Shown here: piece by piece, positions 33,545 to 42,017 of the stretch
Position numbering within the stretch: position 1 is the stretch's first letter
Layout of the letters: every line of letters starts with the position of its first letter
NCBI RefSeq assembly: GCF_002849715.1
Contig: NZ_CP018863.1
Coordinates: forward strand, 1,116,001-1,180,000
Origin: Arthrobacter crystallopoietes
GTDB taxonomy: Bacteria > Actinomycetota > Actinomycetes > Actinomycetales > Micrococcaceae
Direction: 5' to 3'
Length of the DNA stretch: 64,000 nt
Made by a program: the position numbers and the translations under genes
The notes under the pieces: model-generated
Seen by the model: the letters and a program-made list of their open reading frames with translations, nothing else
What the model was told of the DNA's origin: nothing
Databases searched by the model: none

Positions 33545-34087
33545 ATGGTGTTTGCCCATGACACGGAAAGATCGTTGGTCGACGCGGCCAAGCTGATCAA
33601 CACCGCCGAGTCCGAGGTGGACCAGTTGAACACCCTGGCGGACTTGGACGAGTTCGTGAAGGCGAACGAGTACTCCGGCTCACGCAGCCACACCATGGGG
33701 GAGCTGCGCGCGGTGCGCCATCTGCGGCCCCGGTTGCGGGCAGTCTGGACCGCGGAGGAAGACGAAGCCGTGCGCCTGGTCAACAACATCCTGCGCAACG
33801 GCCGCGCCCTGCCCCAGCTGGTCCAACACGACGGCTGGGACTACCACCTGCACGCCACCACGCCGGATGCGCCGTTGGACATCCGGATGGCGGTCGATGC
33901 GGCCATGGCCCTGGTGGACGTGATCCGCGAGAAGGAACTCGTCCGGCTGCGAGTCTGCGCCGCGGAAGACTGCAACGCCGTCCTGGTAGACCTTTCCCGC
34001 AACCGCTCCAAGCGCTTCTGCGATACCGGCAACTGCGCCAACCGCACCCACGTGGCCGCCTACCGCGCGCGAAAGGCAACCGCGTAA
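33545..34087 (+). CDS. CGNR zinc-finger transcriptional regulator
   Basis: A 180-residue ABATE/CGNR-type regulator. The C-terminal zinc finger has LRVCAAEDCNAVLVDLSRNRSKRFCDTGNCANRTHVAAYR, with Cys ligands C-x4-C and C-x4-C and the C-x-NR run after which the family is named. The N-terminal part is a helical ligand-binding (ABATE-type) domain. The ATG at 33545 has CAGGAG eight bases upstream. It is divergent from the EamA transporter and likely regulates it and itself. Confidence 0.85.
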   Translation: MVFAHDTERSLVDAAKLINTAESEVDQLNTLADLDEFVKANEYSGSRSHTMGELRAVRHLRPRLRAVWTAEEDEAVRLVNNILRNGRALPQLVQHDGWDYHLHATTPDAPLDIRMAVDAAMALVDVIREKELVRLRVCAAEDCNAVLVDLSRNRSKRFCDTGNCANRTHVAAYRARKATA

Positions 34088-34174
34088 GTGCCGTCCGGAT
34101 ATTGCGGATCACCAAATCATCAGTACGCTGAGGAATAGTCCGGCAATAGTGTCTGATGAACTGGAGGAGCCCTC

Positions 34175-34507
34175 ATGTTGAAGAAGATTGTGTTTGTAGC
34201 AGGCGTCGGCGCCGGCTTTGTGCTCGGCTCCCGGGCGGGCCGCGAAAGCTACGAGAAGATCAAGGCCCAGGCGCAGAAGCTGTGGAACGATCCCAAGGTC
34301 CAGCACAAGGTCTCCGAAGGAACCGAGTGGGCCAAGGAGAAGGCGCCGCAGGTGCAGGAAAAAGTGACCGGGAAGGCCCGGGAAGTTCTCCATAAGAACG
34401 ACGGCGGATCCTCCTCCACCTCGTCCGGCACCTCGGCTTCCGGTACCGCGAGCCACACTCTCAGTGACCCGGACTCAACCGGAACCACCACCGGCATGAT
34501 CCCGTAG
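34175..34507 (+). CDS. YtxH-domain small membrane protein
   Basis: A 110-residue protein with one N-terminal hydrophobic span (KIVFVAGVGAGFVLGSRAG) followed by a charged helical stretch typical of YtxH family proteins, and a Ser/Thr/Gly-rich low-complexity tail. Such proteins are induced by general stress in other bacteria; function is unknown. ATG 34175 follows TGGAGG. The recurring AACGACGGCGG word lies inside it at 34397. It ends at a strong hairpin. Confidence 0.75.
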   Translation: MLKKIVFVAGVGAGFVLGSRAGRESYEKIKAQAQKLWNDPKVQHKVSEGTEWAKEKAPQVQEKVTGKAREVLHKNDGGSSSTSSGTSASGTASHTLSDPDSTGTTTGMIP

Positions 34508-34524
34508 GTTCCGCCTGTCTGGAT

Positions 34525-34570
34525 CCCAGGGCCGGTCCGCTCCCGATTCCGAGGGCGGACCGGCCCTGGG
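34525..34570. terminator. Bidirectional 16-bp hairpin terminator
   Basis: CCCAGGGCCGGTCCGC (34525-34540) pairs perfectly with 34555-34570 around a 14-base loop, and three T residues follow. It lies between convergent YtxH and DUF1206 genes and serves both. Confidence 0.88.
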
Positions 34571-34578
34571 TTTATGCG

Positions 34579-35415
34579 CTACATGCGCCCGTAACGGGCA
34601 CGGATGATCGCGAAAACCCCGTAGCACATCAATCCGACGGCGATGGCGACCAGGGCGACAATGCCGAAGGGCTGCTCCGGGAGCGCCTTCAGGCTGCCGT
34701 CCAGGCCGGTCGATTGCCGGGGCTGGTGCGTGACGGCGGCGATGATGATCAGCAGCCCGACCAGGAACAGGGCAACACCCTTCGCGATATGTCCTACTAT
34801 GCCGAGGACGCGCAGCAGCCTGCCGCGTTTCGAATCGCCGAAGTCCAGCTCGTCTGTGAACTGTCTGCGGAGCGCCTTGACCACAAAGTAGATCCCGATG
34901 CCGATGACCGTGCCGCCCACCGCCACCAGGAACGGCACGCCCAGCGGATGCTGGAGCATCGCGATGGTGAAGTCTTTGGTGGATTCGCCTGAGTCCGATT
35001 CGTCTCCGAGGGCGAACCGCGCAAACATGAACGCGAACAGGGCATAGGTCACGCTCAAGGAACCGGACGAGATGCCCTTGGAGATCTGCTCCTTGCGCGG
35101 CAGGTGCCGGGCCCGCAGGGACGCCTCGCTGAGCTGCCAAAGTGCGAGGCCCAGGCAGCTGGCGAAGCAGGTCCACATGAGCAGCGGGCCCAGCACCGGC
35201 CGTGACGCCAGGATCTCCACGGCGCCGGCAGGATCCGCCTCGCCGTAACCGCCCAGGGCGATCCGCAGGGCAATGGCGCCGATAAGAATGTGGACCAGTC
35301 CGAGTACGGCGAAGCCGACGCGTGCAAAGACGTCCAGCGTCGTCGTGTTGGAAAGCTCTTCGGCGGCGTCCGCTGCGTGTGCTGCCGAAGAGCCAGGTTC
35401 ATTCCCGGCACCCAT
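34579..35415 (-). CDS. DUF1206 integral membrane protein
   Basis: A 278-residue protein with about six transmembrane segments and three repeats of the DUF1206 pattern (a GxxxGxxHxLxG-like start: FARVGFAVLGLVHILIGAIALRI, ISSGSLSVTYALFAFMFARFAL, GIVGHIAKGVALFLVGLLI). Found in many Actinobacteria and cyanobacteria; function is unknown. A 25-residue acidic/Ala-rich N-terminus precedes the first span. It is upstream of and independent from the DUF4261 gene by 31 bases. Confidence 0.82.
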   Translation of the reverse strand: MGAGNEPGSSAAHAADAAEELSNTTTLDVFARVGFAVLGLVHILIGAIALRIALGGYGEADPAGAVEILASRPVLGPLLMWTCFASCLGLALWQLSEASLRARHLPRKEQISKGISSGSLSVTYALFAFMFARFALGDESDSGESTKDFTIAMLQHPLGVPFLVAVGGTVIGIGIYFVVKALRRQFTDELDFGDSKRGRLLRVLGIVGHIAKGVALFLVGLLIIIAAVTHQPRQSTGLDGSLKALPEQPFGIVALVAIAVGLMCYGVFAIIRARYGRM

Positions 35416-35446
35416 ACCAGAGTCTTACCAGCAGGCGGCCCGCACC

Positions 35447-36382
35447 TCAACCACGGTGCCCGGCGGCGAACGGCTCCCCGGGATCCAGATCGATGACGGT
35501 GCGCAGCGGCCCGATCAGCGAATCCTCCCAGGAACAGGTCAGCACCAGGCCGTCCGGACCGTTCAAAGTGGTGCCGCCGGCGATCACGGGCCCGTTCTCG
35601 TAGAGGTAGGCGGCCACGTTGAAGGCCAGCTCCACCAGCATGTTGGGGTCCTTGTCCCGGAAGTGGATCTGCACATCGGGTAGGCCCAGTTGGTACATGC
35701 CCAGGCTGTCCACCACCATGGCGCCCTCGTCATTGGTCACCAGGAAGAACCGCATGTTCACCGGTCCCGCCAGCGGATGCGCCGCCTCAAGTTCGCCCGG
35801 TTCCCGCCAATGGGAGTTGTGCAGCCACCGGATGGCCGCCGGGTGGGTCTCCCCCACCAGGAACTGGAGGACGCTGCGGAACGATTCCAACCGCGGCTTC
35901 GGTTCAAAGGTACTGGACAGGACTTCCGTGACCAGGACCCGGTGCGTGCAGCCGGGCACCACCTGATCGGCATCGGGCCAGGTCCAGCTTTGGTCTGTGG
36001 GCGTGGCTTCGAGCGCGTCCGCCGCGGGCAGCGGCTCGGACGGTTCCGCCAGCCCGGTGCTGAGGCTGACGGTCTTGCCCCGGAGCTCAAACGAATGCTC
36101 GCGGTGCGGGAGCAGGATGACGCCTTCGGAGAAGGCAGCGCCGGGGAACCGGGCCTCCAGCCTTTCGCGCAATGCCGCCGAGGAGAGGCCCGGATCGCCC
36201 TGGTACCAGAGCTCGGCCACCAGCAGGGTCTTGCCCTCGGCGGTCTCACCGGTCTGCGCAGGACGGGCCTGCGCCTGCCCGGCCTGCTCGGCTTGCTCGG
36301 CTTGCTCGGCTTGCTGGAGTTCTGCCTGGTCCGGAGCCGCTGGTTCCGCTGGCGGCTGCGGTTCGTCCTGCCCAAAAGTCAT
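35447..36382 (-). CDS. DUF4261 domain protein with an Ala/Gln/Glu repeat N-terminus
   Basis: A 311-residue soluble protein. Residues 1-50 are low-complexity and include AEQAEQAEQA, encoded by four 9-bp repeats. From about 52 the sequence is globular, and the final third (MVVDSLGMYQLGLPDVQIHFRD, then VAAYLYENGPVIAGGTTL and SLIGPLRTVIDLDPGEP) matches the DUF4261 pattern. Function is unknown; related proteins sometimes occur with type VI-like or stress loci. It is in the same direction as DUF1206, so a shared transcript is possible. Confidence 0.65.
   Translation of the reverse strand: MTFGQDEPQPPAEPAAPDQAELQQAEQAEQAEQAGQAQARPAQTGETAEGKTLLVAELWYQGDPGLSSAALRERLEARFPGAAFSEGVILLPHREHSFELRGKTVSLSTGLAEPSEPLPAADALEATPTDQSWTWPDADQVVPGCTHRVLVTEVLSSTFEPKPRLESFRSVLQFLVGETHPAAIRWLHNSHWREPGELEAAHPLAGPVNMRFFLVTNDEGAMVVDSLGMYQLGLPDVQIHFRDKDPNMLVELAFNVAAYLYENGPVIAGGTTLNGPDGLVLTCSWEDSLIGPLRTVIDLDPGEPFAAGHRG
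36282..36317. repeat. Four tandem 9-bp repeats inside the DUF4261 gene
   Basis: Four near-identical copies of GCTTGCTCG (first copy GCCTGCTCG, last GCTTGCTGG) run through 36282-36317. On the minus strand they encode repeating Gln-Ala-Glu units. The nine-base unit keeps the frame, so copy-number change would lengthen or shorten the tail without breaking the protein. Confidence 0.85.
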
Positions 36383-36451
36383 GGCCCCAGCTTGTCAGCT
36401 CGGGGCCATGGAAAGCCAGCGGGTTGATCCGCCGACCGAAGGGTCAGGCGA

Positions 36452-36853
36452 TCACACCTGCGGACGGTGGCTGCCGCCGTCGTCGTTCTGGTCTTCATCG
36501 CGCGGGGTGTCGGGATCCGCCTGGGGCTCCCGGGGAGCACGCTTGGGCCCGCCCACGCTGCCGGCGCCGCCCGGAATCTTGGCAGAACTGCGGTTGACGC
36601 CCGAGCCCTGGCTGAGGTGGTCCGGGTTGTCCTTGCCGGCCATGGTCAGCACGGCCACCACCAGCAGCGAGGCGATGAACGCGACGCCGGCCGCGGTGAC
36701 ACCAAGGTCCCAGCGGAGCTGGTTTTCGGCGCCGCCGGTGGAGAAGATCATCGTGCAGAAACCGGCGATCACACCGAGCACGGCGGAGAAAATCAGCGGC
36801 CCCTTGACCGACATCCGCGGTCCGTTCGGCTCGCCCGAAGCGTTGTTGCCCAC
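36452..36853 (-). CDS. Small two-span membrane protein of unknown function
   Basis: A 133-residue protein. Hydrophobic spans are VKGPLIFSAVLGVIAGFCTMIFS (about 19-40) and DLGVTAAGVAFIASLLVVAVLTMAG (about 52-76). The rest is a basic, Pro/Gly/Asp-rich cytoplasmic tail. I do not recognise the family. The start is taken as GTG 36853, eight bases after AGGAGG, the best ribosome site in the region; a later ATG lacks one. It is the last gene before a stretch of membrane proteins reading the same way. Confidence 0.6.
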   Translation of the reverse strand: MGNNASGEPNGPRMSVKGPLIFSAVLGVIAGFCTMIFSTGGAENQLRWDLGVTAAGVAFIASLLVVAVLTMAGKDNPDHLSQGSGVNRSSAKIPGGAGSVGGPKRAPREPQADPDTPRDEDQNDDGGSHRPQV

Positions 36854-36969
36854 GATGAATTCCTCCTGGTTACTGCGAAAAGTCTCACCCCAGTCTACCG
36901 GCTGTAGAAGACGTCGGGATTTGCATGTGGGCGCAGTCACGGCTGCGGGCCGGGGGTCAGCTGGCGCGG

Positions 36970-37530
36970 TTAGCTGGCGGTTGCCTTGCGGGAATCGAAG
37001 CGGTAGGTCAGGGCAGCGATCCCCAGCACGACGGCGGTGATGATCGCCGCGCCGCCGAGGACACCCAGCAGTGCGTGCGCGCCGAGGTAGGTGAAGAACG
37101 GCAGGGCCGCGCCGAAGCCCACCGAGACGGCGCCGACGATCAACCAGTCCTTGGACAAAACCGATCCGTGCGGGCCGCGGTTCTGCCACCACAGCACCAG
37201 TTCCGCGCCGCCGCCGATGAGCAGCGCCGCCGTGGCGAGGATGGTGAAGGTGGACGGCGTCTGCAGGGCGAACGCGAGCGCACCCGCGACGGCGAACGCG
37301 CCGGCTTCGAGCTGCAGCAGCGTCCGGTATTCGTTGGCTTCGGGCTTCCGCGCCAGCAGCCACACCGCCGCGCCGCTGAGCAGCAGGAACGCGCCGCCGG
37401 CCAGGGCCATGACCGTGTCCCCCGGCTCGGGCCAGAAGATGGTGAGGATGCCGAACGCGGCCGCGACAAGGGCCCGCATCAAAACGGGCTGCCAGTAGGC
37501 GGCGGCCTGGACAGTGCTGTTAGTGCTCAC
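36970..37530 (-). CDS. HdeD/DUF308-like membrane protein
   Basis: A 186-residue protein with six predicted spans in tandem pairs (VLMRALVAAAFGILTIFW, ALAGGAFLLLSGAAVWLLA, AFAVAGALAFALQ and so on). The R-x2-x2-AFG-ILTIFWP pattern and alternating spans resemble the HdeD/DUF308 family. No function is known. It lies 9 bases after the MATE gene's stop on the same strand. Confidence 0.7.
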   Translation of the reverse strand: MSTNSTVQAAAYWQPVLMRALVAAAFGILTIFWPEPGDTVMALAGGAFLLLSGAAVWLLARKPEANEYRTLLQLEAGAFAVAGALAFALQTPSTFTILATAALLIGGGAELVLWWQNRGPHGSVLSKDWLIVGAVSVGFGAALPFFTYLGAHALLGVLGGAAIITAVVLGIAALTYRFDSRKATAS

Positions 37531-37539
37531 CCCTCGAGT

Positions 37540-38913
37540 TTAGTGCGCTCCGGTGACCATCCATGCATCCGTGCGGACCCGCCAGTCGAGCGTCAGGCCC
37601 CGCGCGGCCATGTAGCCCAGCCCGAATGCCGCCCAGAGCCAGGCCAGTCCGGTGACGCCGCTGAGTTCCGATATCTGGACCCAGACCAGCAGCGGCAAGT
37701 AGACCAAGAGATTTACGACGCCGGCAATCGCCAGATACTTTGCGTCACCGGCGCCGATCAGCACGCCGTCGAGTACGAAAACGAAACCGCAGACCGGCTG
37801 GCTGAGGGCCAGCAACAGCACCCCGATGGCGAACGCATCCTGCACGGCTCTGTCCGAGGAGAAGATCCAGCCCAGGTGCGGCCCGGCGAGCGCCAGCAGC
37901 ACCCCGGTGACGACCCCGAAGCCCACGCCCCAGACGATCATCCGGCGGGTCAGCGAATGCGCCAGCGCCTTGTTGCCCGCGCCGAGTTCCTTACCGATCA
38001 GCGCCTGCGCCGCGATGGCGATGGCGTCCAGCGCGAAGGCGAGGAAGGTGAAGACCGTCATGACCAGTTGGTGCGCGGCCAGGCTCACCGGGCCCTGTGC
38101 CGTGGCGACGAAGACGGTGGCCAGAATCGCGATCCGCAGGCTCAGGGTGCGCAGCATCAGCCACGAGCCCACGTGCGTGGTGGCCTTGACCCCGGTCCAG
38201 GTGGGCGCCAGCGGTACGCCGTATTTCAGGCTGCCGCGGTAGACGATGACCAGATAAACGGCGGCCATCCCCCACTGCACCAGGCTTGTGCCCATCGCCG
38301 ATCCAGCGACGGACAGGTCCAGCCCGTAGACCAGAACGAAATTCAGCCCGATGTTGACCAGGAAACCGATGCCGGCCACCAGCAACGGGGTCTTGGTGTC
38401 CTGCAGCCCGCGGAGCACACCGGTTGCCGCCAGCACGATCAGCATCGCGGTCAGTCCCGGCATGGACCACCGCAGGTAGTCCACCGCGTAGCCGTGCACC
38501 TCGCCCGCCGCGCCCATCGCGGAGGCCAGCGCGGGTGCCGACACCCAGCCCGCGACCGACAGCACGAGGCCCAGGAAGAACGCGAGCCAGATGCCGTCCC
38601 GGCCCACGGCGAGCGCATCCGCGTGCCGTCCGGCACCGAGCAGCCGGGCCACCGCGGGCGTGGTCGAATAGGCCAGGAACACCATCAGGCCCACCACCGT
38701 TTGCACCACGGTTGCCGCGAGTCCCACGCCGGCCAGCTGCGCCACACCGAGGTGGCCGACAATCGCAGAATCCGCCAGCAGGAACAGCGGTTCGGCGATC
38801 AGCGCGCCGAAGGCCGGCAGCGCGAGGGCGAAGATGGTACGGTTCAGGCCCTGCCCAGTGACGGGCGCGACGGGTTGTTTAGGACTCACGCCTCCCAGCT
38901 TAGGACTCCGCAC
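37540..38913 (-). CDS. MATE-family efflux transporter
   Basis: A 457-residue 12-span MATE exporter of the DinF/NorM type, exporting cationic drugs or metabolites with an ion gradient. Family motifs include PAFGALIAEPLFLLADSAIVGHLG in span 1-2 and GLRDQNT-like LRGLQDTKTPLLV after the central loop; the second half repeats at FALDAIAIAAQALIGKELGAGN. The start is uncertain: GTG 38913 is used, while an in-frame GTG at 38889 sits too close (one base) to GGAGG. It belongs to the same run of membrane genes as its neighbours. Confidence 0.88.
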   Translation of the reverse strand: MRSPKLGGVSPKQPVAPVTGQGLNRTIFALALPAFGALIAEPLFLLADSAIVGHLGVAQLAGVGLAATVVQTVVGLMVFLAYSTTPAVARLLGAGRHADALAVGRDGIWLAFFLGLVLSVAGWVSAPALASAMGAAGEVHGYAVDYLRWSMPGLTAMLIVLAATGVLRGLQDTKTPLLVAGIGFLVNIGLNFVLVYGLDLSVAGSAMGTSLVQWGMAAVYLVIVYRGSLKYGVPLAPTWTGVKATTHVGSWLMLRTLSLRIAILATVFVATAQGPVSLAAHQLVMTVFTFLAFALDAIAIAAQALIGKELGAGNKALAHSLTRRMIVWGVGFGVVTGVLLALAGPHLGWIFSSDRAVQDAFAIGVLLLALSQPVCGFVFVLDGVLIGAGDAKYLAIAGVVNLLVYLPLLVWVQISELSGVTGLAWLWAAFGLGYMAARGLTLDWRVRTDAWMVTGAH

Positions 38914-38981
38914 CGACTATCCAGGCCTGAGGAAACGGCAGGCCGGTCCGTTCGCCGTCGTTAGTGGCTGTTGCCGAGGAC

Positions 38982-39788
38982 CTACCGGAAGCGGCGGCCC
39001 TGGTCCCGCCGGTTCGCCCAGAGCGCCAGCGCGCCCAGCACCACGGTCCACGCCACCAGGCAAAGAACCGAGCTGGCGTGCATGCCCTGGCCGGAGAGTA
39101 CCTGGACAGCGATGTCGCGCGCCGCCCGGGACGGCAGGAACAGCGAGAACGTGTTCAGCCAGTCGGGGAACATGATCGGCGGCAGCATCATTCCGCCGGC
39201 GAACGCCATCGGGAAGAACACCACCTGGGTCACGGCGATCGCCACCTTGGAAGTGCAGAGGTAGCCGATGAACAGCCCGAGCGCCAGGAACGGCAGCCCG
39301 CAGAACAGCCAGACCACCACGGACAGCGGAATCCGGCCCCAGGACAGGTCGCCGCTGGTGAAGGCCTCCGGCGCCGAGGTCATCAATCCGCCCAGGATCA
39401 GCACCGGAATCAGCGCGAAGAACGCGAACATCATCGCCGTCAGCGCCCGCGCGATGGTCGGCGGCACCGGCCCCGCGGGCAGCGTGCGGAGGTAGCTGTT
39501 CCACGGGTTGGCCCGCTCCTCCGCGATGCCGATGCCGTAGTTGAACAGGAACGAGCTCATGACGCCGAACAGGGCCAGTTGGGCGATCGCGGTCAGCGCG
39601 GTGATCGGGTTCGACGTGACCATCCCCTGCGGAATCACGAAGAACAGCAGGGCCAGGGTCGGGAAGACTGTGGAGGAGATGACGGCCACGGGAATGCGCA
39701 GCTGCTCCAGCACCTGCGCCTTGGTGTGCGCCTTGAGCAAGGCCGCCTGAGTCGGCGGCGCGGGAGTGTGATGGGCCAGGGTGGTCAT
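38982..39788 (-). CDS. ABC-2 type transporter permease
   Basis: A 268-residue permease with six predicted spans and the C-terminal ABC-2 signature FFPMAFAGGMMLPPIMFPDWL near residues 200-220. It forms an exporter with the ATPase encoded just upstream; their frames overlap by four bases, so expression is coupled. ABC-2 permeases of this type export drugs, polysaccharides or peptides. The 20-residue N-terminus is soluble. Confidence 0.88.
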   Translation of the reverse strand: MTTLAHHTPAPPTQAALLKAHTKAQVLEQLRIPVAVISSTVFPTLALLFFVIPQGMVTSNPITALTAIAQLALFGVMSSFLFNYGIGIAEERANPWNSYLRTLPAGPVPPTIARALTAMMFAFFALIPVLILGGLMTSAPEAFTSGDLSWGRIPLSVVVWLFCGLPFLALGLFIGYLCTSKVAIAVTQVVFFPMAFAGGMMLPPIMFPDWLNTFSLFLPSRAARDIAVQVLSGQGMHASSVLCLVAWTVVLGALALWANRRDQGRRFR

Positions 39789-40723
39789 GCCGGATCCTTT
39801 GCGGTCTCGGTTGCTGCTTCGGAGGAATGGCGGGTCAGGGCCAGGAACGCCTCTTCGAGGCTGGCGGCGTGGACTTCCAGCCCGCTGAATTCGACGCCGT
39901 CGCGGACCAGTTGCCGGACGGTGGCATCCGCGTCCTGCGTCACCACGGTGGTGATGCCCTTGGCGCTGGTGGCGGCGCTGACGGCCTGCGGGAAGGATTC
40001 AAAGAACGACGCCGGCAGCTGGCTTTTGAACGAGACCTTGCTGATTGCCACATGGCTGCGGATCTCGTCCACGCTGCCGTCTGCGATCACGGTCCCCCGG
40101 TCGATCACCACCACGCGGCTGGCCAACGCCTGGATCTCTTCGAGATAGTGGCTGGTGATCAGCAGCGTTCCGCCGCCGCGGCGGTATTCTTCCAGCCGCT
40201 GCCACAAGGTTTCGCGGGCGTCCACGTCCAAGCCGGTGGTCGGTTCGTCCAGCACCACCAGGCGCGGCCGGCCCACCAGCGCCAGCGCCACGAGCAGCCG
40301 GCGCTGCTGGCCGCCGGAGAGCGCGCCGCACTGTTTTTCGGCCATGTCGCTCAGGCCAAAGTCGGCCAGCAGTTCCGCGGTGGGAACCGGGTCCGGATAG
40401 TGCGCCGCAACGAAGTCCACGGTCTCGCGCAGCTTCAGGGTCTGCGGGACGGAGGTGGCCTGCGGCGTGGTGCCCAGCTGCAGCCGAGCCTTCGGGTCCA
40501 GCGGGCTGCGCCCGAACAGTTCCACCGTGCCGGAGTCGGCTCGGCGGAGGCCGGTGAGCAGGCTGATGAGCGTGGACTTGCCCGCGCCGTTGGGCCCGAG
40601 CAGGCCGAGCGCTTCGCCGGCGTGGATGTCCAGGTTGATGCCGCTCAGCGCCGCGGTGTTGCCGAAGCTCTTGGTGGCATTCACGACGGAGGCGAGCACC
40701 GCCGACTCTTCTATGTCTGTCAA
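39785..40723 (-). CDS. ABC exporter ATP-binding subunit (5' end abutted by an insertion sequence)
   Basis: A 312-residue ATPase when started at TTG 40723. Walker A is GPNGAGKSTL near residue 45, the signature LSGGQQRR near 145, Walker B VVLDEPTTGLD near 165, and the H-loop His lies in SHYL near 200. The TTG overlaps the transposase stop of the adjacent IS110 element (TTGA), and the frame remains open upstream inside the element. So the natural start may have been altered by insertion, or the first codons may now come from the element. The permease partner follows directly. Confidence 0.8.
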   Translation of the reverse strand: MTDIEESAVLASVVNATKSFGNTAALSGINLDIHAGEALGLLGPNGAGKSTLISLLTGLRRADSGTVELFGRSPLDPKARLQLGTTPQATSVPQTLKLRETVDFVAAHYPDPVPTAELLADFGLSDMAEKQCGALSGGQQRRLLVALALVGRPRLVVLDEPTTGLDVDARETLWQRLEEYRRGGGTLLITSHYLEEIQALASRVVVIDRGTVIADGSVDEIRSHVAISKVSFKSQLPASFFESFPQAVSAATSAKGITTVVTQDADATVRQLVRDGVEFSGLEVHAASLEEAFLALTRHSSEAATETAKDPA

Positions 40724-41799
40724 GCGCTCTTCAGGCACGGGCTCGCGGCGTTGAGCGTGCGGTGGACGCGTCGGGCTAGGTAGCGTTTGATGCATCGGCG
40801 GATTTCCCGGTCGGTGCGTCCTTCTGTTCGCCGTTTCTCCACGTATCTCCGGGTCTCCTCGTCGTGGGTCATCTTGGTGAGAGCGACCATGTGGAGAGCG
40901 CGGTTCAGGTTTCTGTCTCCGCCTCGGTTCAGGCGGTGCCGGACGGTGTTTCCTGAGGAAGCGGGGATAGGATTCACGCCGGCCAGGGAGGCGTAGGCCG
41001 CCTCGTTCCGAACCCGTCCCTGATGGGACCAGGCGGTGAGGCAGGTCGCTGCAGTGACGGACCCAAAGCCCTTTTCATGCAGCAGGGGTGCGGCCTCGCT
41101 GATCTGTACCAGCTCGGTCACTTGCTTGTCATTGGCTTTGAGCTGGTCATCGAGTTCGAGGACACGTTTGGCCAACCGCGTTGCCTCGGTCCGGGCGATG
41201 GTCAGGGACAGTTCCTCCTCTCGGGCGCGCCACCGCGACGCTTCAGCGATCTGAGCTGCTGAGAGTGCCCTGCGGGCGTCCAATCCCAGATCATTGGTGC
41301 GCAGCAGTGCGGTGAGCGAGTTGACCGAACGGGTGCGCTCGGCGCTCATGGCGTCGCGGGCCGTGACCAGGATCCGCAAGGCCTGGCGCACCCCCTCGTT
41401 GAGCCTCGGGCGGCATAGCTTCGCCTGTGGCAGCGGCAACGCGGCTGCGGCAATGTGGTGCGCATCGAGGGCATCGGATTTGCCGACGCCGTGGCGTTTC
41501 TTCGCGTCCATTCGCGGAGCCTCGGCCACCGGGTAACCCTCGGCGGCGACAGCGCCGGCCAGGACGGCTCCGTAAGATGCGGCGCCTTCGATCACCCACA
41601 GCGTGTCAGCGTCTGCGTCGGTGCGGCGGGCCACCCACGCGATGGCCCTGTTGATGCCGGCAGACGTCGTTGGGAAGTCTCGGGTATCGATCAGCTCGCC
41701 GGTCCTGGCTGCAAGGATCGCGTAGACGTGATTGCGGGCGTGGGTGTCGACGCCCACGACAAACGGGTAGGAATGCGCGACGATAGAAATGGCGGTCAC
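40720..41799 (-). CDS. IS110-family transposase (DEDD recombinase)
   Basis: A 359-residue, full-length recombinase. The N-terminal RuvC-like domain holds the DEDD residues Asp18 (GVDTH), Glu71 (VIEGAASYG), Asp109 and Asp112 (KSDALDAHH). The C-terminal Tnp domain has PASSGNTVRHRLNRGGDRNLNRAL, with the proposed serine nucleophile near 281-282. It starts at GTG 41799 after GAGGAAAGG. No frameshift or stop is seen, so the element may be active. Members of this family use a bridge RNA made from the element's non-coding end. Confidence 0.93.
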   Translation of the reverse strand: MTAISIVAHSYPFVVGVDTHARNHVYAILAARTGELIDTRDFPTTSAGINRAIAWVARRTDADADTLWVIEGAASYGAVLAGAVAAEGYPVAEAPRMDAKKRHGVGKSDALDAHHIAAAALPLPQAKLCRPRLNEGVRQALRILVTARDAMSAERTRSVNSLTALLRTNDLGLDARRALSAAQIAEASRWRAREEELSLTIARTEATRLAKRVLELDDQLKANDKQVTELVQISEAAPLLHEKGFGSVTAATCLTAWSHQGRVRNEAAYASLAGVNPIPASSGNTVRHRLNRGGDRNLNRALHMVALTKMTHDEETRRYVEKRRTEGRTDREIRRCIKRYLARRVHRTLNAASPCLKSA

Positions 41800-41821
41800 G
41801 GCACCTTTCCTCAGTGATGGA

Positions 41822-41990
41822 GATGGTCAGGCCGCTGTCGGCCGGTACCAGTCCGGGTAGGAAACACATCGGAACAGCACTGTGACGGGTCACGCGCCTC
41901 AAGGCGGCGGACAATCTTCTGATCAAGCTACCGAGGTGGGCCGGACAGGTCCGGCCGGCCCGCGCCACGGATGGACAAGTCGGCGGCAAG
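41822..41990 (-). ncRNA. Candidate bridge-RNA region of the IS110 element
   Basis: On the transposase strand this is the leader upstream of its ribosome site. It holds short self-complementary blocks, GGCCGCTGTCGGCC (41831-41844) and CCGGACAGGTCCGGCCGG (41941-41958), and has no convincing reading frame. In IS110-group elements such a 5' non-coding end encodes the bridge RNA, whose two loops pair with target and donor. That this stretch does so is inferred from position and structure only. Confidence 0.35.
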
Positions 41991-42017
41991 ACACTTCATG
42001 GTCAACGTACGCTCGAG

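Larger units (their letters stand above)
40720..41990 (-). mobile_element. IS110-family insertion element (ends approximate)
   Basis: The element has one intact transposase (40720-41799) preceded by roughly 190 bases of GC-rich, structured DNA. One end lies at or just past the transposase stop, where it meets the ABC ATPase start. The other end is not determined; I place it near 41990 from base composition only. IS110 elements lack terminal inverted repeats and do not always make target duplications, so neither boundary can be proved here. Confidence 0.65.

Noticed and set aside
36854..37363. Long reading upstream of the small two-span membrane protein.
   Set aside because: It overlaps the HdeD-like gene in another frame; the strong AGGAGG before GTG 36853 defines the start.
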